A DNA stretch of 64,000 bases from assembly GCF_014324365.1 (NCBI RefSeq), contig NZ_QEIG01000008.1, positions 124,001-188,000 on the forward strand, given 5' to 3'. The notes beneath the pieces are model-generated. The model was not told where the DNA came from. It ran no database searches and worked only from the letters and a program-made list of their open reading frames with translations. The DNA is from Algoriphagus sp. AK58. GTDB lineage: Bacteria; Bacteroidota; Bacteroidia; Cytophagales; Cyclobacteriaceae. Shown one piece after another: positions 9,310 to 19,526 of the stretch. Within the stretch, counting starts at the first letter, position 1, and every line of letters starts with the position of its first letter. The position numbers and the translations under genes are program-made.

Positions 9310-10074
9310 TCATATTTTAGGAAAACTGATTTCTTTCAGTCCAAAGGATTTTATAGTCCCTAGGTCGGTTTCCAATAAAAGGTTGCCTGCCTCACTTACT
9401 CCAACTATTCGACCATGAATTTGGGTATCATTTGACATAAAAACTGCTTGCTCATCCAGTAAGTATAAATGACGAAGGTATTCGGATCTTATCTCGGATT
9501 TCTTTCCTTTTTTCAAAGCGATATATCCCTGCTCCAGGTGTGTCACGAGCATTTTGAAAATCTCTTCCAACTCAAACTCACTTCCCGTCAGAAGTGCGAG
9601 TGATGTGGCGGTCGACACATTGAATTTTTTCTGGTTGATATTCAGTCCGATTCCGACTACTGCAAATTCCCAACCCTCAGAACCTACCGTATTTTCAATC
9701 AAAATTCCTCCGGTTTTGCCAAAGCCTGGCGCGACCAAATCATTCGGCCATTTGACCTTCACGTAAGGCACATATTCCTGAAGAAGCTTCCGGATGGCAT
9801 TGGAAACCATCATATTCAAATAAAATTGCTCACTCAAATCCAAAAAATCAGGTTTCAAGACCATCGAAAACGTGAGGTTCATTCCTTTTTGAACTTCCCA
9901 TGAATTGCCACGTTGTCCTTTACCCTGAGTCTGATGGTCACAAATGACAATGCTTCCCTCCCTGGCTTTACCTTGACGGATTAAACTTAAAGCCATGTCA
10001 TTGGTGGAGTGACACTCTGGCAGGAAAAGAACATCTTTCCCCAAAAAAATGGTGTTGGCAAGAATTTTATACAT
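9310..10074 (-). CDS. birA: Biotin--[acetyl-CoA-carboxylase] ligase
   Basis: The protein attaches biotin to the carrier domain of acetyl-CoA carboxylase and related enzymes. It has 254 residues. It shows the catalytic loop GKGQRGNSW (family GRGRRGR type), the KWPND motif with the adenylation lysine region, and GILIEN and VGIGLNIN. The DNA-binding N-terminal helix-turn-helix found in E. coli BirA is absent, so this is the monofunctional ligase and not a repressor. It is divergent from rsfS with 60 bp between start codons. Confidence 0.93.
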   Translation of the reverse strand: MYKILANTIFLGKDVLFLPECHSTNDMALSLIRQGKAREGSIVICDHQTQGKGQRGNSWEVQKGMNLTFSMVLKPDFLDLSEQFYLNMMVSNAIRKLLQEYVPYVKVKWPNDLVAPGFGKTGGILIENTVGSEGWEFAVVGIGLNINQKKFNVSTATSLALLTGSEFELEEIFKMLVTHLEQGYIALKKGKKSEIRSEYLRHLYLLDEQAVFMSNDTQIHGRIVGVSEAGNLLLETDLGTIKSFGLKEISFPKI

Positions 10075-10134
10075 TAATTTTCGGTTCGGGTATTAATAAG
10101 AAGTTTATCCGACGCGTAAAATTAAATCAATACT

Positions 10135-10482
10135 ATGACAGCAGAAGCGCTGAGCAAGGTAATCGTCAAAGGAATGGAAGAAAAAAAAGCTTCTGACATT
10201 CTGGTGATGGACCTAAGAAACATCAAAAATACCGTAACTGACTTTTTTGTGATTTGCTCCGGAAACTCTGATACCCAGATTGACGCCATCTCCAAATCCA
10301 TTGAAGAAGAAGTTCACAAAGCCGGAGAATCACCCGCCTGGAAGGTTGAAGGCAAGGCAAATGGACAATGGATCCTCATGGACTATGTCAATGTGGTAGC
10401 CCATATTTTTCTTAAGGATAAAAGGGAATTTTACGGATTGGAAGAACTCTGGGGTGATGCAAAAACAACCCGAATCCACTGA
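10135..10482 (+). CDS. rsfS: Ribosome silencing factor RsfS
   Basis: This 115-residue protein of the RsfS/Iojap family binds ribosomal protein L14 and blocks subunit joining when nutrients are scarce. Visible family blocks are KKASDILVMDLR, DFFVICSGNSDTQIDAI, and the C-terminal W-I-L-MDYVNVVAHIF followed by REFYGLEELWGDA. The length is typical. It lies 67 bp ahead of ftsH on the same strand, an order that recurs in Bacteroidota, so both are probably co-transcribed. Confidence 0.95.
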   Translation: MTAEALSKVIVKGMEEKKASDILVMDLRNIKNTVTDFFVICSGNSDTQIDAISKSIEEEVHKAGESPAWKVEGKANGQWILMDYVNVVAHIFLKDKREFYGLEELWGDAKTTRIH

Positions 10483-10549
10483 CCATTCGGATAAACTTTC
10501 AAAAGGTTAATCCGTTTTAGCATAAGTTTAAAGAATTACCAACAAAGCG

Positions 10550-12616
10550 ATGAGCGAAAAAAATAAAAATAAAAGTTTCACCCCAAAAGCTCCCCAAAAG
10601 CCCAATTTTCAGCTTTGGTTGATCATTGCAGCGGTCATGGTGCTCCTGGGTCTTACCTGGATTCAGCAGAGAGGCGCTGTCATTGATGTCACTCAAAAGC
10701 GATTTGAAGATATGTACATGGCAGGAGATGTGGCAAAAGTGGTTATCGTCCGTAACATGAACCGAGTTGATGTTACCTTGAAGCCAGCTGCACTCCAAAA
10801 CAGCAAATACAAAACCGAACTGGAAGCCAACTCTGCTTTTTTCAATCCGGCAGGACCACACTATTCACTTCAAGTAACTACTTCAGATAAATTTCAGGCC
10901 GATTTCCAGGCATTGGAAGAAAAAATGCCAGAAGAACAACGTATTGGTTTTTCTGTGACTAATGAAGAGAACTGGAGCAGCTACTTTGGAAGCTTTGGAT
11001 TCCTAATATTGCTCTTTGTTTTCTTCTGGTTTATGATGCGTCGAATGGCCGGTCCATCAGGTCCGGGAGGACAAATCTTCAACGTAGGAAAATCAAAAGC
11101 TCAGCTTTTTGATGCGGAAAACAAGGTCAAAATCACTTTTGACAATGTGGCTGGTTTGGATGAAGCAAAAGTAGAAATTCAAGAAATCGTTGAATTCCTG
11201 AAAAACCCATCCAAATTCACCAAACTAGGAGGCAAAATCCCGAAAGGTGCCCTCCTTGTAGGCCCTCCAGGTACAGGTAAAACCTTGCTTGCAAAAGCAG
11301 TAGCTGGTGAAGCAGGCGTTCCTTTCTTTACACTTTCAGGTTCTGACTTTGTCGAAATGTTTGTCGGGGTAGGTGCAGCAAGAGTACGTGACCTATTTAA
11401 GCAGGCCAAAGAAAAAGCCCCATGTATCATCTTCATCGATGAGATAGATGCGATCGGTCGATCTAGAGGCAAGGGCCAAATGCCCGGTTCCAATGACGAA
11501 CGTGAAAACACCCTAAACTCCCTCTTGGTGGAAATGGACGGATTCGGAACTGATTCTGGAGTGATCGTATTGGCAGCTACCAACCGTCCAGACGTATTGG
11601 ACAGCGCCTTGCTGAGACCTGGACGATTTGACCGTCAGATCTCAATCGACAAGCCAGATATCGCAGGTCGTGAGGCGATATTCAAAGTACACCTCAAGCC
11701 GATCAAAACTGCTGAGGATGTAGATGCCAAAAAACTGGCCGCACAGACTCCGGGATTTGCGGGTGCTGAAATTGCCAACGTTTGTAATGAAGCAGCCCTC
11801 ATTGCGGCAAGGAAGAATAAAGGCGCTGTGGATATGCAGGACTTCCAAGACGCGGTAGACCGGGTGATTGGCGGCTTGGAGAAAAAGACAAAAATTATTT
11901 CTCCTGAAGAAAAGAAAATCGTGGCTTATCACGAAGCTGGACATGCGGTGGCAGGTTGGTTCCTTGAGCATGCCGATCCGTTGGTAAAAGTTTCCATCGT
12001 GCCTCGTGGCGTAGCCGCATTGGGCTATGCCCAGTATTTGCCCAAAGAGCAATTCCTCTATCAGACAGAGCAGCTGATCGATGAGATGTGTATGACTTTG
12101 GGAGGTAGAGCCGCTGAAGAAATCATCTTCGGAAAAATCTCAACAGGCGCCCTGAGTGACCTGGAGCGGATTACCAAAATGGCTTACTCCATTGTTTCCG
12201 TCTATGGTATGAACGAGAAGCTTGGCAACATTTCATTCTACGACAGCAAAAGTGACGGTTACCGAATGACCAAGCCTTACTCAGAGGCAACAGCCGAAAT
12301 GATCGATCAGGAAGTAAGCAAGCTGATTCAGTTTGCCTATAATCGTACTCTTGATCTACTCCGCAAGCATCACAACGAATTGGAAACACTTGCTCAAGAG
12401 CTTCTTGAAAAAGAAATCCTATTCCAAACTGATCTGGAAAGATTGATAGGTAAACGACCTTTTGAGAAAGAAACTACCTACCAAGCCTTTACCAACAAGA
12501 AAGATGCGGCAGCAGTGGTGGAAGAACCTAAAGCGGAAGCAGAAGAATTAGCTAAAGCAGAAGAAACATCTTCTTCGGAAACTCCGCAGGTTCCCGATGA
12601 AAAAACAGAAAAATAA
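10550..12616 (+). CDS. ftsH: ATP-dependent zinc metalloprotease FtsH
   Basis: This is the inner-membrane AAA+ protease that degrades misfolded and regulatory membrane proteins. The 688 residues show two membrane segments (about 21-38 and 148-163) flanking a periplasmic domain. Walker A GPPGTGKT is at 238-245 and Walker B IIFIDE at 293-298. The second-region-of-homology arginines are in LLRPGRFDR, and the zinc site HEAGH is at 461-465. The last ~40 residues are a low-complexity acidic tail rich in Glu, Ala and Lys. A terminator follows the stop codon. Confidence 0.97.
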   Translation: MSEKNKNKSFTPKAPQKPNFQLWLIIAAVMVLLGLTWIQQRGAVIDVTQKRFEDMYMAGDVAKVVIVRNMNRVDVTLKPAALQNSKYKTELEANSAFFNPAGPHYSLQVTTSDKFQADFQALEEKMPEEQRIGFSVTNEENWSSYFGSFGFLILLFVFFWFMMRRMAGPSGPGGQIFNVGKSKAQLFDAENKVKITFDNVAGLDEAKVEIQEIVEFLKNPSKFTKLGGKIPKGALLVGPPGTGKTLLAKAVAGEAGVPFFTLSGSDFVEMFVGVGAARVRDLFKQAKEKAPCIIFIDEIDAIGRSRGKGQMPGSNDERENTLNSLLVEMDGFGTDSGVIVLAATNRPDVLDSALLRPGRFDRQISIDKPDIAGREAIFKVHLKPIKTAEDVDAKKLAAQTPGFAGAEIANVCNEAALIAARKNKGAVDMQDFQDAVDRVIGGLEKKTKIISPEEKKIVAYHEAGHAVAGWFLEHADPLVKVSIVPRGVAALGYAQYLPKEQFLYQTEQLIDEMCMTLGGRAAEEIIFGKISTGALSDLERITKMAYSIVSVYGMNEKLGNISFYDSKSDGYRMTKPYSEATAEMIDQEVSKLIQFAYNRTLDLLRKHHNELETLAQELLEKEILFQTDLERLIGKRPFEKETTYQAFTNKKDAAAVVEEPKAEAEELAKAEETSSSETPQVPDEKTEK

Positions 12617-12624
12617 CAGAAAGA

Positions 12625-12643
12625 GCCCCAAACCACTTGGGGC
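12625..12643 (+). terminator. Rho-independent terminator after ftsH
   Basis: A seven-base-pair stem (GCCCCAA with TTGGGGC) with a five-base loop is followed by six Ts. It separates ftsH from the downstream phosphoesterase gene. Confidence 0.88.
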
Positions 12644-12679
12644 TTTTTTATTTTTGCGACCCGACCCTATCTTTAGTCT

Positions 12680-13456
12680 ATGCAATCCCCCATTTTGGAC
12701 TTTCCTCTTCAAGGTAAAAAACTCTTTTTTGCATCCGATTTTCACTTGGGTGCTCCCAGCCATCAGGAGAGTAAAATCCGCGAACAGAAAATCATCAGGT
12801 GGCTGGACTACATCGCTGACGAGGCAGCAGCTCTTTTTCTGGTAGGAGACATTTTTGATTTTTGGTTTGAATATGGAGAAGTGATCCCAAAAGGATTTAT
12901 CCCTTTCATTTCCAAGATTTCCCAGCTTCGAGACCGAGGCATTCCCGTACTTTTTTTCACCGGCAATCATGACTTATGGATGAAAGATTATTTCACCGTA
13001 GAATTAGGAATTCCGGTATATCAGCACCCGATTGAAATTTCGGTTGAAGGCAAAAAAATCCTGGTCGGTCATGGGGATGGACTGGGTCCGGGCGACCAAA
13101 CTTACAAAGTCCTGAAAAAGGTATTTACCAATCCCTTTGCCCAATGGCTATTCCGTTGGCTTCATCCCGACTTGGGTATCCGTCTAGCTAAAGCTTGGTC
13201 GGGTCACAGCCGGATTACCAACATTGCCAAAAATGAAAACCATTTTCTGGGAGATGATGAATGGCTTTGGCAGTATTGTAAGGATTTGGAAAAACGGGTT
13301 CACCATGACTTCTATATCTTTGGCCACCGCCATTTGCCTCTACAATTGGACGCCGGAAAAAATGCGACCTATTTTAATCTGGGAGAATGGGTCAGTCAAA
13401 ACACCTACTTGGAGTTTGATGGGACCAAAGCCAACCTGCTTACTTTCGAAAAATGA
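12680..13456 (+). CDS. lpxH: UDP-2,3-diacylglucosamine diphosphatase (LpxH-like)
   Basis: This 258-residue metallophosphoesterase probably releases UMP from UDP-2,3-diacylglucosamine in lipid A synthesis. The two-metal site is visible in order: SDFHLG (Asp and His), GDIFDFWFEYG, GNHDLWM, VGHGDG, and the C-terminal GHRHLPLQ. The FDFW segment and the internal helical insert rich in Trp and Arg are typical of LpxH-type enzymes. The start codon sits soon after the ftsH terminator. Its last four bases overlap the next gene (ATGA), so the two are translationally coupled. Confidence 0.85.
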   Translation: MQSPILDFPLQGKKLFFASDFHLGAPSHQESKIREQKIIRWLDYIADEAAALFLVGDIFDFWFEYGEVIPKGFIPFISKISQLRDRGIPVLFFTGNHDLWMKDYFTVELGIPVYQHPIEISVEGKKILVGHGDGLGPGDQTYKVLKKVFTNPFAQWLFRWLHPDLGIRLAKAWSGHSRITNIAKNENHFLGDDEWLWQYCKDLEKRVHHDFYIFGHRHLPLQLDAGKNATYFNLGEWVSQNTYLEFDGTKANLLTFEK

Positions 13457-14283
13457 GACTGCTCGGGTGGATATTTCTATTTGTTTTGCCTGGATTGACA
13501 AAGGCCCAACAGGCCTTGGAATGGGGCAATCCTATCGCAACTATATCAATTGATCAGTCCGATCTGATATCTCTGGATACCCGGGATCAGATTTTTGCAA
13601 GCACCCAAAACGGGGACATTTATCTTTTTGACCAGGAAGGAAAGCAAATCAATCTATTTTCACCTCCCAGACAAGGCAAATTGCATCAGCTAGAAGCTTC
13701 CTGGACGGTGAATATCTTCAGTTTTTCGGCTGATCTTCAGGAACACCGAATTCTCGACCGATTTCTGAATCCTTTGGCCGAAAACACCTTTCTTCCAAAT
13801 GACATCACCCTGCCCAAAGCCGCCACCTTGGGCAACAACAATATCATCTGGATCTGGGATGAATCCGATCTTTCCTTAAAAAGCCTCAATTACCTTCAGA
13901 AACAAATCATCCAATCCCAGCCACTCAACTTGATTTTGGATTTGCAAAATCTGACTGTGAAAGAAATCAGGGAATTCAAAAATCGCCTGTTTATGAATAT
14001 CCCCGAATCAGGGATTTTCATTTTTGACAATCAGGGAAATTCCCTCCAGAAACTTCCTATCCAAATTGATCAGAGGCTTTGTTTTTACAAAGAGCGGATA
14101 TTTTGGATTGAAAAAGATTCACTCAAAAGCTTCTCTATTAGGACCCAAGAAGAGGCAGAATTTGGAAAAGTCCCCGTAAACCACATCCAATCCATTCAAA
14201 TCGGTCAGGAAATCCTTGTTCTTCAGTCTAATACCGAGCTTCATGTTTTCAAATTGCCCCAAGAGCTGAAAAATCTGAAGTGA
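13453..14283 (+). CDS. Secreted hypothetical protein with propeller-like strand repeats
   Basis: This 276-residue protein has an N-terminal signal peptide ending near LTKAQQ. The body has repeated strand units such as GDIYLFDQEGK, SGIFIFDNQGN and NTELHVFKL, each an aromatic strand followed by D/N-x-x-G. This suggests a beta-propeller. There are no catalytic motifs. It overlaps lpxH by four bases and is therefore co-translated with it. It may serve an envelope role, but the operon position is the only evidence for that. Confidence 0.7.
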   Translation: MRLLGWIFLFVLPGLTKAQQALEWGNPIATISIDQSDLISLDTRDQIFASTQNGDIYLFDQEGKQINLFSPPRQGKLHQLEASWTVNIFSFSADLQEHRILDRFLNPLAENTFLPNDITLPKAATLGNNNIIWIWDESDLSLKSLNYLQKQIIQSQPLNLILDLQNLTVKEIREFKNRLFMNIPESGIFIFDNQGNSLQKLPIQIDQRLCFYKERIFWIEKDSLKSFSIRTQEEAEFGKVPVNHIQSIQIGQEILVLQSNTELHVFKLPQELKNLK

Positions 14284-14408
14284 ATGGAATCTTTTTTAAA
14301 ACCATAATGGAAAAATAAAAGCCATGGATGGTGTGTCCGATTTTTGAAGGAGTAGAATAGGATTTCACCTGTGCACACCTTCGAAATCTCCTAGAAAGCC
14401 AAGAAAAA

Positions 14409-14434
14409 AACCGACCAAGTTTCCTCAGCCGGTT
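14409..14434 (-). terminator. Strand-specific terminator of the FKBP gene
   Basis: Read on the minus strand, an eleven-base-pair stem with three G-U pairs closes a GAAA tetraloop and is followed by seven Ts. On the plus strand the wobble pairs become A-C mismatches, so it should work only for the leftward transcript. Confidence 0.75.
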
Positions 14435-14455
14435 TCTAACTTCTTATTTCCTGTA

Positions 14456-14881
14456 TCAATTGATCGCTACCAGTTCAATATCGAAAATCAGGTCTTTTCC
14501 CGCCAGTTCATGATTGGCATCAAGGGTAATTTTTTCTTCATCCACAAATACTACTGTCACCGGCATCGGCTGCCCTCCTCCACCTTGAAGAACCAATTGA
14601 AGACCAATCTCAGGCGTAATATCCGGTGGTACCTGTGTCAAAGGCACATCAATCATCATCTCCTGACGACGCTCTCCATAAGCCTCAGCAGCAGGAATAG
14701 TCACGGTCTTTTTATCTCCTATAACCATACCGTACACCGCTGCATCAAAACCTTTGATCATATTACCGTCTCCTAATGTAAAACTTAAAGGAGATCTGGA
14801 CACCGAGGAATCAAAAATGCTCCCATCTTCCAATCTTCCGGTATAATGGACTGCTACGGCATCCCCTTTCTTTGCTTGCAT
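14456..14881 (-). CDS. FKBP-type peptidyl-prolyl cis-trans isomerase (SlyD-like)
   Basis: The start at 14881 (MQAKKGD) gives the normal 141 residues. Upstream in-frame codons look like untranslated leader, being cysteine-rich and unlike the family. The FKBP core appears in AVHYTGRLEDG, FDSS, FTLGDGNMIKGFDAAVYGM and KTVTIPAAEAYGE. It is interrupted by an insert-in-flap chaperone domain (MMIDVPLTQ through LDANHELAGKDLIFDIELVAI), which makes it SlyD-like. The histidine-rich metal tail of E. coli SlyD is absent. The enzyme speeds proline isomerisation and probably acts as a cytoplasmic folding helper. Confidence 0.92.
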   Translation of the reverse strand: MQAKKGDAVAVHYTGRLEDGSIFDSSVSRSPLSFTLGDGNMIKGFDAAVYGMVIGDKKTVTIPAAEAYGERRQEMMIDVPLTQVPPDITPEIGLQLVLQGGGGQPMPVTVVFVDEEKITLDANHELAGKDLIFDIELVAIN

Positions 14882-15061
14882 GTGTTTATCTTTTAGTGAG
14901 TTGTAAAGGTAAGGATTAAAAATCGGACACCCAACCGGACAACCTGTCCGAAAACAGTATAAAATCGTACATTTTCGGACACTTTTTACAATAAATCTTT
15001 CCATATTGCCATAAAATCCACTTGGCACCATTTTCCCACTAGTGTCATCAAACAACCAAGC

Positions 15062-16444
15062 ATGGAAGCGCAAAACCTCGGAAAAATCCTGATCATCGAC
15101 GATAACGAAGACCTACTCTTCGCCGCCAAGATGCTTTTGAAAAAGCATGCCAAGGAAGTAGTCATTGAAAAAGATCCACGACGAATTCCTTTTTTGATCA
15201 ACAACAACAGCTTTGACGTCATTCTTTTGGACATGAATTTCCGGGAGGATACCACTTCCGGCAAAGAAGGCTTTTATTGGCTAAGCCAAATCAAAGAAAT
15301 CGATCCCAAAGCAGTGGTCATCCTGATCACTGCTTTCGGAGATGTCGAAATGGCTGTTCAGGCTTTGAAAGAAGGGGCGACTGACTTTATCCTTAAGCCT
15401 TGGCAAAATGAAAAATTGCTGGCCACGCTTCATTCTGCCATCAAGCTTAAGGAAAGCTATAACCAGGTGGATCAGCTTCAGAAAAAGCAAAAAGCCCTTC
15501 AGACTGACCTTAAAAAACCTTACGCTGACATCATTGGAAGCTCAGCTTCGATGAAAAACATTTTTTCTATCATCGACAAAGTAGCTCAAACCGATGCAAA
15601 TGTTCTCATTTTGGGTGAAAATGGTACAGGTAAGGAACTTATTGCCAGAGCGATCCATGAGCGTTCTCATCGAAAGGACGAAATCTTTGTTGGCGTAGAT
15701 ATGGGAGCCATTACCGAAACCCTTTTTGAATCCGAACTCTTCGGACATAAACGAGGGGCCTTTACCGATGCAAAAGATGACCGTGCCGGACGTTTTGAAG
15801 TGGCAGATAAGGGCACACTTTTTCTCGATGAAATCGGAAACTTATCTATGCCTTTGCAGTCCAAACTGCTCACTGTCCTACAAAAAAGAGAGGTAACCCG
15901 CATTGGTACCAACAAGCCGATTCCAGTGGATATCCGATTGATCTGTGCCACCAATATGCCCGTGCACGACATGGTGCAGGACCATACCTTTCGTCAGGAT
16001 TTGCTTTACAGGATCAATACCGTGGAAATCTTTCTTCCTCCACTCCGTGAGCGGCAGGATGACATCCCGCAATTGGCCAATCATTTCCTGAAGCAGTATT
16101 CCCAGAAATACCGAAAGAACTTCACCGGCTTCAAGCCAGCTGCGATGGAACTCTTACAGCGTTATTCCTGGCCAGGAAATATCCGGGAACTCCAGCATGC
16201 CATCGAGCGAGCCATCATCATGGCCGAAGGCAATGAACTCGATACCCGAGACTTCTTTTTCCTTTCAGCCAAACCAGCCTCAGAAAAAGTGCAATCAGCC
16301 GTGACTTTAAATCTCGATGATATGGAGCGAAGTACCATTCAGCGAGCCATTGACAAAAACGGCGGCAACATCTCCAAAGCTGCCAAGGAACTCGGACTCA
16401 CCCGTGCTTCTCTCTACCGAAGACTGGAAAAATATGGATTATAA
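15062..16444 (+). CDS. Sigma-54-dependent response regulator, NtrC family
   Basis: This 460-residue regulator has three domains. The receiver has phospho-acceptor Asp57, Thr90 and Lys112. The AAA+ sigma-54 activator domain has Walker A GENGTGKE (185-192), and its sigma-54 contact loop reads GAFTDA (232-237) where GAFTGA is usual. The C-terminal Fis-type helix-turn-helix is ISKAAKELGLTRASLYRRL. It should remodel sigma-54 RNA polymerase when phosphorylated by the kinase encoded by the overlapping downstream gene. Target genes are unknown. Confidence 0.93.
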   Translation: MEAQNLGKILIIDDNEDLLFAAKMLLKKHAKEVVIEKDPRRIPFLINNNSFDVILLDMNFREDTTSGKEGFYWLSQIKEIDPKAVVILITAFGDVEMAVQALKEGATDFILKPWQNEKLLATLHSAIKLKESYNQVDQLQKKQKALQTDLKKPYADIIGSSASMKNIFSIIDKVAQTDANVLILGENGTGKELIARAIHERSHRKDEIFVGVDMGAITETLFESELFGHKRGAFTDAKDDRAGRFEVADKGTLFLDEIGNLSMPLQSKLLTVLQKREVTRIGTNKPIPVDIRLICATNMPVHDMVQDHTFRQDLLYRINTVEIFLPPLRERQDDIPQLANHFLKQYSQKYRKNFTGFKPAAMELLQRYSWPGNIRELQHAIERAIIMAEGNELDTRDFFFLSAKPASEKVQSAVTLNLDDMERSTIQRAIDKNGGNISKAAKELGLTRASLYRRLEKYGL

Positions 16445-17777
16445 AGTCGGTTTGCTGGGCAGGATTGCCCTGGTGGCAGCATCGCTGTTTTTTCTGGTCT
16501 ACGGAATTTTTGGTGAATGGGGAGTCTTTATGATTTCCCTTTTGCTCATTTTGGTCGTATTCCAGATTATTTTCCTGCTCAGGTATTCCGAAAGTTCATT
16601 TAAAAAAGTCCGACTTTTCCTCGATAACATCAAGCAGGACAAGTACACCCAACTTTACCCTGTAAAGTTTGATGGCACAGAGACAGATGATCTACACATT
16701 GAGTTCAACGCCATCTTGGCAAAACTGAAAGAAGATCAGGCAGAAAAAGAAGCCAACTATCAATATTTTCGCTCGGTCTTCAAGCACCTGAGTATTGGCC
16801 TGATCACCTTTGGGGAAAACGGGGAAATCCAGATACTCAATGTAGCGGCCAAGCGCATCCTCAATGTGGACGAGCTCAAAAACATCTCCGAGATAGAAGG
16901 AATCAATAAAGAACTCCACCTTGCGATCCAGAATCTCCGTACCGGTGGCAGCGAACTCATCAAAATCGCCCATCCCGACGGCATCATGCAACTTTCGGTC
17001 TATGTGATTGAATTGCTGATGAGAGGAGAACGATTCAAGCTCGTTTCCCTGCAGAATATCCAGTCCGAACTAGAGGAAAAGGAAATGGAGGCTTGGCAAA
17101 ACCTCGTGAAAATCCTGACCCACGAGATTATGAACTCCATAGCTCCAATCTCCTCCCTCGCAGGCACCCTCAAAGGGGAACTCGAAGATCGAATCGAAAA
17201 TAATCAATCCCTGAGCCCGGCAGACATGGAAGACTGCATGATGGGAATCAGCACTATCGAAAAGCGAAGTCAAGGTTTGATCAGTTTTGTGTCAGATTTC
17301 AGAAGTTTGGCGCACATTCCCACACCTAAGTTTGGAAGTATCGGTATTTCCAGACTCTTTGACCAACTTGAAATTTTACTTCAAAATCAACTCGAGGCAC
17401 AAGGAATCACGCTCCGAAAAGAGCTCAATCCTGACGAATTGATCCTCTTTGGGGATCAGCATCAGATCGAGCAGGTATTGATCAATTTACTTCAAAATGC
17501 CATTCAGGCCCTGGAAGATTCTGAAGAAAAAATCATCACCTTGAGTGCTTTCATCGATGAAGCAGGTAAAATTATAATTGAGGTTTCTGACACTGGAAAA
17601 GGAATCGAAGAAGAAGCTTTGAGCAAGATTTTCATTCCCTTTTTCACCACCAAAAAGAAAGGGTCTGGCATAGGGCTTTCCCTCTCCAAACAGATCATGC
17701 GTCGCCACAAAGGGAATATTCAAGTACGATCCAGTCTTGGTGAAGGCACTACGTTTAAGCTCATTTTTAATGGATAA
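16434..17777 (+). CDS. Sensor histidine kinase, NtrY/NtrB-like
   Basis: The ATG at 16434 is chosen because the segment before it is the end of the regulator gene read in another frame. The two coding regions overlap by 11 bases. The protein has 447 residues: two adjacent transmembrane helices (about 8-24 and 30-50) with almost no periplasmic loop, a HAMP-like linker and a PAS-like region (about 105-210). The phospho-acceptor is His230 in LTHEIMNSIAPIS. The ATPase boxes are NLLQNAIQAL, DTGKGI, FFTTKKKGSGIGLSLS. It probably senses a cytoplasmic or membrane signal and phosphorylates the partner regulator. Confidence 0.92.
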   Translation: MDYKVGLLGRIALVAASLFFLVYGIFGEWGVFMISLLLILVVFQIIFLLRYSESSFKKVRLFLDNIKQDKYTQLYPVKFDGTETDDLHIEFNAILAKLKEDQAEKEANYQYFRSVFKHLSIGLITFGENGEIQILNVAAKRILNVDELKNISEIEGINKELHLAIQNLRTGGSELIKIAHPDGIMQLSVYVIELLMRGERFKLVSLQNIQSELEEKEMEAWQNLVKILTHEIMNSIAPISSLAGTLKGELEDRIENNQSLSPADMEDCMMGISTIEKRSQGLISFVSDFRSLAHIPTPKFGSIGISRLFDQLEILLQNQLEAQGITLRKELNPDELILFGDQHQIEQVLINLLQNAIQALEDSEEKIITLSAFIDEAGKIIIEVSDTGKGIEEEALSKIFIPFFTTKKKGSGIGLSLSKQIMRRHKGNIQVRSSLGEGTTFKLIFNG

Positions 17778-17879
17778 GCTCAAGTAGGCAGTCTTTGGAT
17801 GGTTAGCGAGGGGTAAAAACGTTCGTAGGAAACTTTAAATTGAAAACCAGATGACCTACTTAATGTAAGAAATGGAAAG

Positions 17880-19424
17880 ATGAATAGTGCCCGACTCCTG
17901 ATTTTGCTCTTCATTCTCCTCAAAGTTGCCCTCCAATACTTTGCGGTACATCCGGGATTTGAGCTACACAGGGATGAATTTTTACATTTGGATCAGGCAG
18001 ATCATTTGGCATGGGGCTATTTGTCAGTTCCTCCCCTGACTTCTTGGATTTCAGTTTTGATCCGGGAATTGGGCAATACTGAGTTTTGGGTTCGGTTTTT
18101 TCCAGCTCTTTTTGGAGTATTGACATTGGTTGTCATTTGGGATTTGGTCGGTCGCTTGGGAGGAGGACTCTTTGCGAAAAGTCTTGCAGCAATTGGACTG
18201 CTTTGCTCTGCCTTGATTCGGCTCAACATCCTCTATCAGCCCAATTCATTCGATATTTTTGCCTGGACCTTGGTGTTTTACAGCTTGATCTGTTTTGTAC
18301 AAAGCCAGGAGAGGAAATGGCTGTATTTTTTAGCTGTCAGTTTTGCCTTGGGATTCTTAAACAAGTACAGTATCGGATTTTTGGCCATGGGGCTGATGCC
18401 TGCACTTTTGATTTTCAAAAGGGAAATTTTCAGGCAAAAGGATCTTTATGGTTCATTCCTATTGGCTTTTATTCTCATTCTTCCCAATCTGGTCTGGCAA
18501 ATCCAAAATGATTTTCCTTTCCTCACCCACATGCGATTGCTCAGCAAGTATCAACTGGTGAACAACAGCCGAGCAGGGTTTCTCAGTGAGCAGGTACTCT
18601 TTTTCTATCCTTCACTTTTTGTATGGTTGGTGGGTCTTTTTATGTTGTTTTTTTCATTTAAGAATCGGCCTTTCCGTTGGATTGCTTGGGCTGTCATCTT
18701 TACGCTGTCTTTATTTACTTTTTTCCAAGCCAAAGGATACTATGCCATTGGGCTCTATCCCGTTTTGATTGGATTTGGAGCCATCCAATGGGAATCATGG
18801 TTAAAGGAAGGTTGGCCAAACCGTCTCCGCCCCGTGATTCTAATTATTCCTCCTGTCCTATTCTTTCCCGCTTTCACACTTATTCATCCAATTTACAGCC
18901 CTGAAAGACTGGAGACTCAGCCGCCAGCTTACTCCAAACTTGGCCTCAATCGTTGGGAAGACGGGAAGGAATATCTGATTCCTCAGGATTTTGCAGATAT
19001 GCTGGGATGGAAGGAGTTGGCCAGTCTGGTGGACTCCGCCTATCAACAAATGCCCAAGGATGAGCGAATTCTCATCATCTGCGACAATTACGGGCAGGCT
19101 GGTGCGATAAATTTTTACTCCAAAACACCGGGATTGCAGGCCTTGACCATGAATGCGGATTACCTGTTTTGGTTTGATTTAGAGCAAAAAGTGGATAACC
19201 TTATTCTGGTTTGGGAAAAAGAAGAACAGATCACAGATCGTGAAAAAAGTGCGTTTTTAGAGTATATAGAATTCGGAAAAATCACCCATCCTCTTGCTCG
19301 TGAAAAAGGCACTACAGTCCATTTTCTCAGGGGGGCAAAAGTGGATATCAATGAGATACTTCGAAAAGAAATAAGGGAAGAGAAGAAAACGTGGGAAGGT
19401 GGCTTCCTAACTGATAAAGAATAA
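17880..19424 (+). CDS. Glycosyltransferase family 39-like membrane protein (ArnT/PMT type)
   Basis: This 514-residue integral membrane protein has about ten hydrophobic segments in its first 340 residues. Its first periplasmic loop has the GT-C signature: HRDEFLHLDQADHLAWGY contains the acidic catalytic Asp-Glu, followed by SVPPLTSW and a FWVRFFPALFG block. Family members transfer a sugar from a polyprenyl-phosphate donor to lipid A, protein or another lipid on the outer face of the inner membrane. The C-terminal ~150 residues form a soluble domain. It appears to be monocistronic. Substrates are unknown. Confidence 0.85.
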   Translation: MNSARLLILLFILLKVALQYFAVHPGFELHRDEFLHLDQADHLAWGYLSVPPLTSWISVLIRELGNTEFWVRFFPALFGVLTLVVIWDLVGRLGGGLFAKSLAAIGLLCSALIRLNILYQPNSFDIFAWTLVFYSLICFVQSQERKWLYFLAVSFALGFLNKYSIGFLAMGLMPALLIFKREIFRQKDLYGSFLLAFILILPNLVWQIQNDFPFLTHMRLLSKYQLVNNSRAGFLSEQVLFFYPSLFVWLVGLFMLFFSFKNRPFRWIAWAVIFTLSLFTFFQAKGYYAIGLYPVLIGFGAIQWESWLKEGWPNRLRPVILIIPPVLFFPAFTLIHPIYSPERLETQPPAYSKLGLNRWEDGKEYLIPQDFADMLGWKELASLVDSAYQQMPKDERILIICDNYGQAGAINFYSKTPGLQALTMNADYLFWFDLEQKVDNLILVWEKEEQITDREKSAFLEYIEFGKITHPLAREKGTTVHFLRGAKVDINEILRKEIREEKKTWEGGFLTDKE

Positions 19425-19526
19425 ATCAATCCAATCTCGCGTCGAGGAAAATTTTCAAGCACATTTATCTTTTTGATAGAATAGATCGTTTTTGGAATTA
19501 AAAACTTAGAAAATCAGGAAAAGCCC

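Noticed and set aside
10517..10861. Open frame on the strand opposite the start of ftsH
   Set aside because: It lies almost entirely within the ftsH coding region, and ftsH is a certain gene. It has no family features.
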